Part shown: positions 1 to 11,011 of the stretch, piece by piece | How the letters are laid out: each line of letters begins with the position of its first letter | How positions within the stretch are numbered: the stretch's first letter is position 1 | Origin: Auanema rhodensis | Lineage: Eukaryota; Nematoda; Chromadorea; Rhabditida; Rhabditidae | DNA: 64,000 nucleotides | Direction: 5' to 3' | Assembly (NCBI GenBank): GCA_964057225.1 | Contig: OZ059900.1 | Coordinates: 13,717,638-13,781,637, forward strand | Translations under genes and position numbers: made by a program | The notes under the pieces: model-generated | Told to the model about the DNA's origin: nothing | The model's input: only the letters and a program-made list of their open reading frames with translations | Databases searched by the model: none

Positions 1-137
1 TACATTGTTCATTAGGCTTTCATACATGTGTTCCAATTATTTTATACTATTATTTCAATTATTTTAGGAATTTGTCGTAAACAGTTATAAGCTTTTTTTA
101 TATTTTTAGTGATTTCCAATAAAGTACTCTAGGAATA

Positions 138-889
138 ATGATTAGACACCGAAGGCCGTATGTGCTTTCGGAAGATAGGAAACGTCTACTAGTAAGATTT
201 AGGTGATTATATTGTTTATTATATTTATATAAATAATATTTTCTTATAGGAATGTGTTTTTGGGTGATGCAGAATTAGCCAACTTGGAGGGATATGATTT
301 AATGGATAAGGTATTTTAACAATATTGACTAAATTTTAGACTGCCATTTTAGATTGGTTATATGAATGAGGAAAGTGAAGCTCGTATTAGAGCTATTCTT
401 GAACGTTTTGAGACCCCGGAAGAAAAAGCTGCCGAAGAAAGAGCAAAAGCGGAAGAAATTCATCGTCGCAACGAGCAATTGAGAGCATTAGGAATTAATC
501 CAGATGAGCCTATTGAAGACGAAGAAGAGCCTGATATTTTCGAACCTGATCCCGATGATGATTCCTCCGAATATTCCGATACAGATAATGAAATTGCCGA
601 AGGTTCCGATAACATTGTGGAAGAGGATAGTCGAAATTGTTGATAATTCGATTGTCCTTCTGAAATATAGCTATACATTTTTAGTCTCTGGTGTTTCGCA
701 TGATGAAGAAGAAACTGACGACAATGATGTTGAGGAAGACATGGAAGTCATGGACGAAGAGGTTACTTTAAAATGTTTTAAATACACGATTAATAGTTTA
801 TCTTGCAGTTGGAAGTGAAACGTTTGCCCATGCGTGATCTGACGCACAATTTCAAGTACAATAGGAATAATACTCAACAGCGGCAGTAA
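138..889 (+). CDS. Acidic protein of unknown function
   Basis: Five exons (138-202, 250-310, 353-638, 685-761, 809-889) give a continuous 189-residue protein. The N-terminus is basic (MIRHRRPYVLSEDRKRLL), the middle is a charged, probably helical stretch rich in Glu, Ala, Arg and Lys (about residues 42-85), then comes a long Asp/Glu/Ser run (about 88-160) and a basic tail ending NNTQQRQ. There is no signal peptide or membrane segment. I do not recognise the family; the acidic composition would fit a nuclear or chromatin-associated protein, but that is a guess. The third exon has two in-phase candidate donors (after 629 or after 638), so a few residues are uncertain. A TAA at 887-889 ends the frame. 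Confidence 0.6.
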
Positions 890-1693
890 CATCATCATAT
901 ACAATGCATTCCATCCAGACTACTTTGCTCTACTTGTAACGAGCACAACCTTCATATCTGTAAGGATTTCCTTTCTTCTTTCTCAGATATTCTATTATCC
1001 TTGACACAGAACCTACCTAGTAGCAACCTATATTGAACTAAAAAGATCTTTTTTTTCTTTTTTTTCTTTTTGTTTACTTCAAGTTTCATAAGAAAAATAT
1101 AATTTATATATTTAATAATATCTATCTTTGCCAATAATTAATATAAAATTTTATTTTTGTATTGTTATACTACATAAGTTAATAACCAATATAACTTATT
1201 GAAAAAGAAATGTATCATACACTAGTATAATCATTTTGGTTATCTTATCTTCTTTGATTCGAAAGTAAAATAAAAGAAATGAAAATCCACGATTTGTCGC
1301 TGACATTCATGGCCAATCTGGAGTTGATAGCAAATGCATAACAATATAAAGTTATCATTATCTCAAACATAAAATAGATGATAAGACTGTGCTAATACGC
1401 CACGTTATAACACGTTGCGAGAACTACTATACCGTTTCATGATCATTTTGTATCTTATCTAGAGACATTTAATTGAAAAACAGACACGTGACCAGATAAA
1501 GATAATAGCCTAATGCGTTTCAAACACAAATTACCTCGACATACCTTTACAGCCTTTTTACTTTTAAAATTAATAAATATGCTATGCTAGCAATGAATTG
1601 TTTCTTATTCGTTTACAATATTTTGAACAGTAAAAACTTTTATAATAAAAAATCGAATAGCATCCCATCTAATTTTCTAAGCTACAGACAATA
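890..1693. other. Intergenic, upstream of DNase II
   Basis: No coding signal seen. It holds the 3' flank of the acidic-protein gene, a T/C-rich tract near 1045-1075, and the cluster of GATA-type and CACGTG sites described separately just before the DNase II gene. Confidence 0.7.
1239..1506 (+). promoter_or_regulatory. GATA-site cluster plus CACGTG box upstream of DNase II
   Basis: Within 460 bases of the DNase II start codon there are several AGATAAG/TGATAAG-type sites: CTTATCT at 1244-1250 and 1454-1460 (each inside a doubled TATCTTATCT), TGATAAGA at 1379-1386, AGATAAA at 1494-1500 and AAGATAAT at 1499-1506. A CACGTG E-box lies at 1485-1490 and reads GGTCACGTGT on the minus strand. GATA factors drive intestinal genes in nematodes, and TFEB/HLH-30 binds TCACGTG-type boxes at lysosomal genes. 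The fit to a lysosomal or digestive nuclease is suggestive but is inferred from motifs only. Confidence 0.45.
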
Positions 1694-3171
1694 ATGTTGG
1701 TTCTCGCACTTGTAACATTAGCTGTTTTATCGAACAGCGCATTTGCATTTTCCTGTAAAGATCAGAATAATAAAGATGTCGACTGGTAATATCTATTTGG
1801 ATAACTGTCTTCAACATTCTTAGATGTTTTTTAGGTTTGCGGTTTATAAGATGCCGACGGAGAAAGAAAACTCCGCTAATGGGATCTCTGGTGGCACAGC
1901 ATTCTACTACGTAGATTCAAACATTAAAGGAGCTTTGAAAGCGTCGAAAGAAACATTAGATTCAAAAGAGCAAGCTATCGCTTATACTTTACAACAATTT
2001 TATGATCGGCAAAAAGATAATTCAGTATTTCATGTTATGTATAATGATGAGGTAATATACTAACATTTTTGAATTTTTATGCAAAATATACTTGCAACTG
2101 TTTCAGCCTTATAATGAAACAGCATCATTATCTTATAAGATGCGCGAAAATCTTATGCGAGCAAACCGTCTCTCTGAAGCTGCTTCAATTCAATTTGGCC
2201 ATACTAAAGGTAGAATGTGTAAATGTTTCTAATACTAAAATTATTTTTCAGGTGTTTCATTTTTCGATTCAGCCAAAGGTGTTTGGCTTGTTCACAGCGT
2301 TCCCAAATTTCCACCCCCAAATCATTACGCTTATCCTAAGTCAGGCCATGATTACGGGCAAACCATGCTTTGCATGTCTTTCAAATATGCTGAACTGAAG
2401 AAAATTGGTAAATGGAATAATCGAAACATATTAACTGAATCGAAAGTTTAGGTACACAATTGTTCTATAATCATCCTGATATTTATTCCTCAAATCTTCC
2501 TTCTTCAATGGCTGCTGCAAATCCTGATTTAGTTTCGGTAATCAGAAAAGCTTTTGATGTAGCAGTTCTTACAATCCTTTTCTAGCTCATTGCAGGAAAA
2601 TATAAGCAAGGAGGAACCCCTTCTAGTATTACTACATTGCAAACTGTCGGTGGTGCTACATTCACTTCATTTGCTAAAACTCATGAACTTAACCACGGTA
2701 TTATCACATTTTGCTTTTTTTTTAAATTTAATTTATGACAGATTTGTATGACCAACTGATTGCCCCCACTCTAAAAGTAAATTTGAAAGTAGAAACATGG
2801 AGACGCGGAGGCGAAGTTCCACTTAGTTGCAAAAATCAGTACCACGCTTTAGATGCTCAAAATATCAAGGTGATATAAATTAGATTATTCATTGTAATGC
2901 ATCAATCTTTATCACAGGTCGGAGCTAGCTCTCAGTTCAAGTACACTAAAGATCATTCTAAATGGGCTAGATCTATGGATGCATCCAAGCCATACATATG
3001 TATTGGAGATATTAATAGAATGGCAAGTTATGAAATATCCACAACTCTATTTGATTTTTATTAATATAGACATCACAATTTGTTCGAGGTGGAGGAAGTG
3101 AATGCATTAGTAGCTCATTTTTATGGAATGCATTCAACGTCATTGAAGACACAAATCAATGTACTGTATAA
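1694..3171 (+). CDS. Deoxyribonuclease II (lysosomal/secreted acid DNase)
   Basis: Nine exons (1694-1785, 1835-2051, 2107-2209, 2252-2407, 2452-2537, 2586-2697, 2742-2869, 2918-3022, 3070-3171) encode 366 residues, the usual DNase II length. The start codon opens a clear signal peptide (MLVLALVTLAVLSNSAFA). Family marks are VDWFAVYKMP near residue 30, VWLVHSVPKFP with His at about 152, DHSKWA with His at about 311 (the catalytic HxK-type site), and the closing GDINRMTSQ...RGGG block. DNase II cuts DNA in acid compartments without metal; nematode relatives (nuc-1, crn-6, crn-7) degrade apoptotic and ingested DNA. I cannot say which paralogue this is. Intron 8 (3023-3069) uses a GC donor. A polyadenylation signal AATAAA follows at 3189. 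Confidence 0.93.
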
Positions 3172-3765
3172 TATATTTGTGAAACAAAAATAAAATATTT
3201 ACTTAGATAATAATTTTGATAATTTACAATTAGTTTCATATTTGATTTGAACTAATTCATCAAATTTGGTTCCGATTTCGTCATTAAACTTATGAACTTG
3301 TTTCTTTACTGACCTTAAATTAAATAATTTGTTTTTACAAGATTATAACAAATTATTTGAAAACATTTGTCTTATTTTTCTGGTTTTCATAAACCCTTGA
3401 CCTTTTTGACCACAACAAAAGGCTATATTAGAAATTACTATGATTTTCGTCTGTTTGGAAAAAGAATACTGCTTAAAAATTGTGGTAAACAACATTTCTC
3501 GAAGTGCTTTTTGAAACAAGCTGTAAAAACATTGCAAATCGTTGCAAAATATAACAAAATATGTATTCTATTGTGTTACAGCAATCTTGTTAACTCAAAA
3601 GTTATGAAAAACTTAATTTGAAGATTTGATGTTTATGAGCACGAACATAACAAGAAATTACAGATAAAAGATGTTAGAGATCAATTTATTTTGTTTTTCA
3701 AATGATGATAATGACGATGATGATAATACAAAAGATGCAGAACTAGATGTTATGTTTATATTCCT
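3172..3765. other. Convergent 3' intergenic
   Basis: This is the tail-to-tail spacer between DNase II and the minus-strand neuropeptide gene. It contains the DNase II polyadenylation signal and a short GAT/GAC-repeat stretch at about 3703-3730. The open frames here have no splice or composition support. Confidence 0.7.
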
Positions 3766-4126
3766 TTACTGTTTCTTTGATGCCAGTTTAAAGTCACTGT
3801 ATAAATTCTTGATGAAATGCATTGGAACACAATCATAGAATCCCATACTTTCAGCTTCTTTGATGATGAAGTTCATTAAAACGGTACTCTAAAAAAAGTT
3901 ATGAAGGAAAATATATCTTTGATAGTATTACCTCTTGAGTTGGTGTCAGATCATTTTGAGCTCTTTTGAGCATTATTCCACGACATGCTGGTGCAAACGA
4001 AAATTTACTGAAATGAAAAATATTTTTAAATTTAGTTCTTAATAGCTGGAAATACCGGCAATCTAAGCCATGAGCAACGCTGATGAATAGAAGTACAGCA
4101 GAAACGAAGAAAATACGCGCAAACAT
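3766..4126 (-). CDS. snet-1: Elevenin/L11-type neuropeptide precursor
   Basis: Three exons (4126-4056, 4007-3932, 3888-3766) encode an 89-residue secreted precursor. Residues 1-20 are a signal peptide (MFARIFFVSAVLLFISVAHG). Directly after it comes the mature peptide LDCRKFSFAPACRGIMLKR, closed by a Lys-Arg cleavage site. The two-cysteine core C-x(8)-C with FAPACRG is the signature of elevenin (Aplysia L11, insect elevenins), whose C. elegans member is snet-1. The rest (about residues 43-89) is a C-terminal propeptide with one further cysteine. The peptide lies just after the signal peptide, as is usual in this family. The start was chosen because it gives the signal peptide; the frame is open further upstream without support. 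Confidence 0.9.
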
Positions 4127-4180
4127 TTTCACTATGAGAACAGAAGCGACTGAATGAAAAAGCAGAAGCTGAAACTTGAG

Positions 4181-4188
4181 TTTATATA
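4181..4188 (-). promoter_or_regulatory. TATA-like box of the elevenin gene
   Basis: On the minus strand TATATAAA lies about 55 bases before the neuropeptide start codon, a position consistent with a short 5' leader. This is motif evidence only. Confidence 0.35.
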
Positions 4189-6360
4189 GAGAAATTTGAA
4201 GACAAAAATAATATATTGAGACTTGAAATTGAATTAAATGGCAGATAGTTGTCATGGTAAATTAGCTATATCATATGTATATGAATATTTAATTAATAAT
4301 ATGCATTTCTTTTTTATAGTTTAAGGCAGTACACTGCTGAGATGAAAATTGGAAAAGAAAGTTTGTTAAAAGTAATATTGAATATTTTATAGAATAATTA
4401 AGTTTTAAGTTGAGGAAGTAAATCATGTTGAAGCACATAGCTCTTTACAAATGCTTGATACATTCTTAGCTAATCTTATAAGACTATATAAGTCAGAAAG
4501 GGATGTATTAAATCAGTTCTGTTATGCTCCAATTTGCTTAAGGGCACATACTTTACTTTTCGTCACCTAATCTTGTCTTAGTTCCCATAGCGTTTTAACT
4601 CTTTAGGTTAGATATAACTAAGCTACATAAATCTCATGTACGTTATAGAGCTAATAAGCGCATTTGCAAACACAAATCTCACATTTGAAGAAAAATAAAT
4701 AAAAGATGAAAAGTTTAATTTACTAAGGAATTCTAAAAAAAACTATAATGATACATAATAATGTTTCTGAAATACGCTTTCATATTAGACAAAGCTGAAT
4801 TGATAGAAAATGTTTTTCAATATGTCAATGTTTTCAGAGAGAAGATTTTTAATTAAGAGAATGAACAAAAAATCTTATTTTCACAATAAACTATTGACAT
4901 TATGCAGATATTGATGTCATTCTACTACTTCATTTATATTCTCAGAAACCGTACAAAATTAAACTTTTCATATACTGGAAATGTTTTTTTTTTGAAAACT
5001 TCATGCTTTCAAATTTGAAAATTTTACTCAAAATTTTTAATCTGTTTAGTTTTTTACTGAAAAATAATTATTCTCATTTTCTAATAGTTTAATTTCTCGT
5101 AATACAATAATTGATTGAGTTGTTGTAAACACTTTCTAAAAATCTCAGAATCATGTAACGAATTGACAAAATTCATGCTGTAGCGCTGATACTTAATAAT
5201 TTTACTTCATTTTACTATTGAAAACTTTGAAATCTGAAAAATAACAGTTTATACACACTTTTTAGACATTGTTCGTTTCGACTGATTTGTTTTGTATCAT
5301 GCAATGTTGATCAAATATTGAGTTCAACTCACTTCGAGCATATTTAAAACATTTAAAATTCTCAAATAATCAATCAAGTAGTTTATTTTTCTAAAATTCG
5401 TCTTTAATGTTGTTGTCTATAATGTTTTTTGGATTACGCTGAAGCTGTACAACCAACTCCAACGGCAGTACTTAATTTTATTTTCAATATTTGAATTGTA
5501 ACCTCTATTTCTTTAATGAAATAATTTTATTTTGAATTCCCCATGAACACCGCACTAAAATATTTTTAAAAAACGTAGAGAAAACTTGTAGAATCGTTGA
5601 AGCATTTTAACATGTGACGCATTTTTTTTAAAAAACGAAATTACACCTGCTGTCGTAAATTTACATTTATATAATGATTTTTAAATGTTTTCTATCCTCA
5701 ATACAACACATAATTCGACTAAAATGCATAATAAAAAATGTGATAACCAGCTATTCGGCATAAAATATCAATTTATATGAATATTCCAATTTTTGCTCGT
5801 CAAATCGAGGAGATCTGTGTATTTGCGTATATGGGTGCAAAGCGTAGGAATAATCAATATTCCAGGCGTTGTATGACTACTAAATAAGATGTTTAATTGC
5901 TATAAGAAATGACAAGCTGCGAAAATTAAAATAAGATTGAGTGTTTCATCATTATATACAGTTTGACAGTTTTTAATTTATTAATTTATTCTATATTAGC
6001 TATCGTTCAGTTCAAATCTAAATTTACTCAATATATTACGTGCTTCTTTCGACCTATTACTGGTACAATTTATTGATTCTACAATCAATATGCTTATTTA
6101 TACATTCGGTTGAAACGTGAAAGTACTTGTGACACATCCTGTTCTTGTTCATACAATGCATATTACTTTTATTGACTTTTAGAATCTTTGCTATAATTCT
6201 AACATATTTTAGTTTATACTTTAAATAAGACGAATTCATGATTATTGATCTACATGGTAACCCCGAATAATTTTTTGGTTTCAAAAGGTATTATTTCGTT
6301 TATTTTCACAAAATTATATGCTTATTATGTTTTCTATCATTAATTAGATCTGAGAAAACC
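4189..6360. other. Intergenic, AT-rich
   Basis: I see no convincing exon, RNA gene or repeat family on either strand. The sequence presumably carries upstream control regions for the divergent elevenin and KIAA0930-like genes. Confidence 0.6.
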
Positions 6361-8255
6361 ATGATGCAAAGGCAACCAGCCAGAAAGCGATGTGTATGTA
6401 TCGAAGAACTTATCAAGCGCATTGCTAATTTACGGAGATTAGATATTGACTCAGGTATCATATTCGTTGTGGTGATTGTGTTTGTACAAATTAGGTTATA
6501 AACTCAGAACAAGATTGGGAACTTATAGCTAATAAAGAATTCAAATGGTCGGAACTGTTTGTGACATTTATTCTTGATACGGTAGCATGTCAAGGAGACA
6601 AGTGCTTGGGTATTCACAATTACTTCAATGTAAAAAAAATTTAATTTTCAGCTCATTCCGATGACATGATATGGTACGTCAACAAATCTTCTTTTACGGA
6701 TTCATTCTATTTAAGTGGAAGAATGGTATGTGTCATTCACGTCTTGTTATTCATCGAAATATTTCAATACAGACAACTCCTAAAATTGAAGTATTTCGTC
6801 GACATAGCAAAAATCAACCGACGGTTGCGGATAAAGCTTATAGCTGGGAAGAAACTGTTTGCTTAAACTTAATTCTTCAGCAAGTATGTTAAAGACATGT
6901 TTATGCATTTACACGACTTACTTTCAGCTAGACTTCTTTGTTACATGTGCTGTTTGCACCAAAACTAGTCCATCAAATTTGCAAATTATTCGAAAAATAT
7001 GTAAACCGGTAAATGTTTTTAATTTTTTTCATTTTTACTCTGTAATTGTGTATAGGTTTTTCCTTCGCCAAGTCGTCGAAGAATGGATAGTAAAGGAGAT
7101 AGTGAAGAAATCACTTATCCAAAACTATATTTTGCCATAGATGGTTTTGAAGAAGTTACTAGTGATTATAGTTTGTAAACTTACCCTTATTTATTCCAGG
7201 TTTTTAATGACGTTATTATTCGAGATGGAGAGTGCGTATGCGTGGAATTAGTTGCAAGAGATCGTCAACACTTCCGGGAGGCAGTTATATTTCTAGGATC
7301 AATTCGTTACGGGATTTTGCAACAAGTATACGATACTAAGGTATTTTTGTGATATGCAACGAAAAAATAGAATACACTTATCTCAGACATCATCTAAATG
7401 GAATTGGACTTCTAGATGGTCAAAGAGTGAGCGTCGTCAAGAATTTGTACGTATGCGGGGACCACACGGGAAGGTAACTCAAATTTTCAACCATCAACCT
7501 ATAAATGCTGTTTTTTGAAACAAAAAAAAAAACAAATACATTTGATATAATTTTTAATTTTGTGATTTAAAGGGATATGCCGAAATGGCTGTGTCACCGT
7601 TAGCAAACTATGGAAATCCTACTCCACTTACTGAATCGACTTCGGATTCCATTCAGAATTCTGTTGTGAGTCGAATAATTATCAATTAGCATTTTAATTC
7701 ATAACCAGGTTTTTTTAAACAAAAAATGATTTAGTTTGAGAAATCGATGGGCAGAAGACGAATGTCTGAAACTAATCTGAATGCTTCTATGACAACAAGT
7801 ACTTCAATACATAAAGTGAGTGTGTTGTCTACGTTCAAATTTTACAATTTTAAATTATAGAATCCAAGATGGCAAAGTGAATCTGATACAATGGATAAAT
7901 TTGCTGAGGTTGATGGCCAGAATTTAGAAGATGGTTTGATATTTTGCAAAACAATTTGTTTGATAAATGTTCGAAATATTTTAAAGATTTGGATGAAGTG
8001 TTAGTTTCAAAACTATGGACTGCTCGAGGTGTGGGACAAGCTTGGCATTGGTTGCGAGAAAAGAAACGAGCTGATTGCGCACCATTACATGCTTTCTTAA
8101 CATATGTTACACTTCCATGGTCTAGTATCTTAGAAGGCATAGTTCATACCGTATAATGAAATTTTTGAATAATGCTTTCAGATCTACTAAGTAATCAACC
8201 TCGCACTCCTATCCTTACTTTTGAAGTCCCGAGAAGCGAAGACGGACGAACCTGA
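6361..8255 (+). CDS. KIAA0930 (DUF2045) family protein
   Basis: Thirteen exons (6361-6454, 6508-6609, 6652-6725, 6773-6883, 6928-7008, 7056-7154, 7200-7340, 7387-7473, 7573-7665, 7735-7815, 7861-7933, 7987-8136, 8182-8255) encode 419 residues. It matches what I know of human KIAA0930 (about 404 residues) along its length: WEETVCLNLILQQ followed by TCAVCTK, then YPKLYFAIDGFEEVFND, VELVARD, GSIRYG, EFVRMRGPHGKGYAEMAVS, and near the end HAFLTYVTLPWSSILEDLL. A low-complexity Ser/Thr region (about residues 265-345) separates the two conserved parts. No signal peptide or membrane span is seen. The family's molecular function is not established. The last intron (8137-8181) must use a GC donor to keep the conserved tail. 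Confidence 0.88.
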
Positions 8256-10189
8256 TTTTGTGAAAGCAAGAAATTTTCTAATTCTCCTTATTAATAATCA
8301 TCTATCAGATATATTTATTCCATATATAATTCAGAAATGAGGATTTTAAAAAAATTCTCAGAAATCATCAGAAACATTGTATAATAGTCTGAAAAATTTA
8401 AATCTTGCCAGGTTTCATCAAAACATTATGCAGCTTTACATTAATTGCTAACTAAGAACAATGCGGTCAATGGGCAGTGCGTTCAATCAGAGATGAACAG
8501 CAGTGCGATCAAACATTGATATGTTTCTTTTACTTAATCTATGTTTGAATTGTCTTTTATCATCATCAAAAATTCACTACTATCTTTGCTTTATCAAATC
8601 TTTTTGTCTTTTATAAAATGTTATAATGTTCAGTTTAATATCACAGATGTAAATATTAATAGCTCAGTATATGATTCTGATATAACTCAAGCTGAAAAGA
8701 GCCTAATATTTGTGAAAATTCATAAGAAAAAGCTCTTGTTTCTCATTAAATTGGCTTTTTATTCTCTCTATTTTCTCATCAATGTAAAATGAAAATTCTA
8801 ACATTCTTCATGAAACAAGCTTTTTCTACTATCGAAAAAGCTACACACTTCCTAAAGATTTTTTTCCATTGCTTAAAATATCTCATCCCAACAAATGAGA
8901 AAATGAATTCAAAGATATTGCAAACCTCATAAATCAGGGAGATCTGAGAATTTACGAGTTGAAAAATTTATCTCAAGAAAACATTACCAAGCACATCATC
9001 AATTTAGTGTCTGGCTAGCGATACTTTTTTCTTTTGCCACCCTTGCTGAAGGTAAAGAAAAATATTCACATTCAAAAACAGATTGCAGGAAATTCGAAGA
9101 AGCGAGATGCTTTTTTTCTGGAAAATAGCCTCGGGAAAGAAGAATAATGATGATATAATATGTGTAGTTGAAATTATGACTTTTGTTTATGAGGAAAGTT
9201 TAAGCTTCTCTCTTACTTACTCTCTTATTACACAGAATAAGAGAAAAAAGAGAAAGCTCGATGAATACATTTACGTTTTATTATGCCGAACTTACTCTTC
9301 AGATCCTTTTTTTTGTTCTTTTCTCTTCATTTTTTCTTTTATCTCTTTGCAGAAGCTCAATTCTCCACCTAGTATCGAATCACCACTTAAACTTGTGAGC
9401 CATCAAACGCCCACGGCTGCTTTAAACTCTCTTAATGACGATCACTCATCACAAATTAGAAAAGAAAGCTGTTTCACAGTTCCTTAGTAATGTCTTCTTC
9501 AAATGTCTTATTTCACTATCAAGCATCCTTTTCTGGAAAGTCTACTGGGTGTACTGTAAATATCACATCTTATTCTATAAACTTGAAATGCTTAAAGAAG
9601 ATATCAGATACTAAGTCTGTTCCTTTATTTCGCATAAGGCTCACCTAGTCTTTTTCTATTTCTGAATTTTTTATCAAAACTTTTTTATTTTAAAGTATTC
9701 AAAAAGTGAAAACATGTCTTATCATTTCTAATTATTCTTTTTCGCATCTCCAGAACACATTACTGCTTCCTGGCTTAGAAATCGAGATCTCATTTAAAAC
9801 AGACTTTTAAGACACAAGGCTGTAAAGTTGGCATCTGTCTAAACGGACTATTGGCCGATCATTATATTTGATTCTGACAGCCTGCTCTCGTTCAGGATTT
9901 TCGTCTCAGTTTTATTTCATCTGTCACTCCCACCCTTCGCTTTCTCTCCTTACTTAACTTCTCGTTCTCCGAACTAATAACGCTCTCGAATCAACTCATC
10001 AGTGCACAGCCATTATACTTGCTGGTTAATATGCTATCAGTTAACATTGCTACACATATATTTTACATATATATATGCTCTGTTTCTCATTTATCTTAGT
10101 ACATTTTTCTTTTCGAGTGAAAAAAAATTTTTTTTTTAGAATCTTTTTGAAATAATTTTGATAGAATATTGTAGGTAATTGTTAGAATC
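8256..10189. other. Intergenic with an orphan exon-like ORF
   Basis: Mostly AT-rich non-coding sequence. At 9353-9487 a long pyrimidine tract and CAG are followed by a 44-codon open frame of balanced composition ending in TAG; it could be an alternative last exon of the KIAA0930-like gene (see findings). The part from about 9880 to 10180 is pyrimidine-rich and precedes the DIM-1-like gene, so it likely holds its promoter. Confidence 0.5.
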
Positions 10190-11011
10190 ATGGCTCCCCC
10201 AACCATATACGGAGAACCAAAAATTCGTTCTGAGGCTTCTGGAGTATTTTTGGAGGTTGACTGCTGAGTATTGTTTGTTTATTTTATTTTTGTTCATGTA
10301 GGTATTGGTAACCGGATCTGACCCAACCAAAACTAAATGGTTTTTTGGAGAGAAAGAACTTGAGCAAAACCGCAACTTCATCTTCTCATTCACAGACGAG
10401 GGTGGAAACCGTAAGAAACTTATATGCCAAATAAAGGTTTTTTATTGATAACTTCACATTTGCTTTCAATTCTCTCAATTTCAAGGATTTCGATAAGCCA
10501 TTAGCTGGAGCCTACAAGGCTGTTTTTTATTCCTCCGATGGAGAAAATAGCGCTAGCTTCACAGTCACAGCTGGCGGTAAGACTTTTCAAAGCTTTCGAA
10601 ACAGAAAATTTTCATTTAAGAAGCACCTGACTTTTATGACAAACCTCATATCGTTCAACGTGACAATGGAAACATCATTGTTATTAAAGTTAGAGCAAAA
10701 TCTCATTTGGAAATGAAATGCGAATGGTTCAAGGTATGTAATTGTACACGTTTTTGATAATAAATTATTTAATTCAGGATGATAAACAAGTCAAATACAA
10801 TGATAGAGTTAAATCCGTTGTTAAGCAAGATGATAAGGTTTTTTATTTCAAATCTTTATAAAATTCAAACCAATACTTACAGGACAAGGAAGGCTTCCAG
10901 TTTTTGCTAGAAATCACAGGACCAACTAAGGAAGACGAGGCTAGATATAAGTGCGTTGTTGAAAACTCTGAAGGAAAAAACCAACAATCTCTCAACCTTG
11001 TTTTCGATTAA
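10190..11011 (+). CDS. dim-1: DIM-1-like muscle protein with two Ig domains
   Basis: Six exons (10190-10255, 10302-10436, 10486-10576, 10621-10733, 10778-10837, 10883-11011) encode 197 residues made almost entirely of two immunoglobulin folds. Ig1 (about residues 8-98) has the core Trp in KTKWFFGEKEL but lacks the usual cysteine pair, with GAYKAVFY at the F strand. Ig2 (about 105-197) is canonical, with MKCEWFKDDK and EARYKCVVENSEG. There is no signal peptide, so this is an intracellular Ig protein like nematode DIM-1 (disorganized muscle), which supports myofilament attachment in body-wall muscle. C. elegans also has a longer DIM-1 form; I see no further upstream exons here. Confidence is high for an intracellular Ig protein and moderate for the DIM-1 name. 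Confidence 0.78.
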
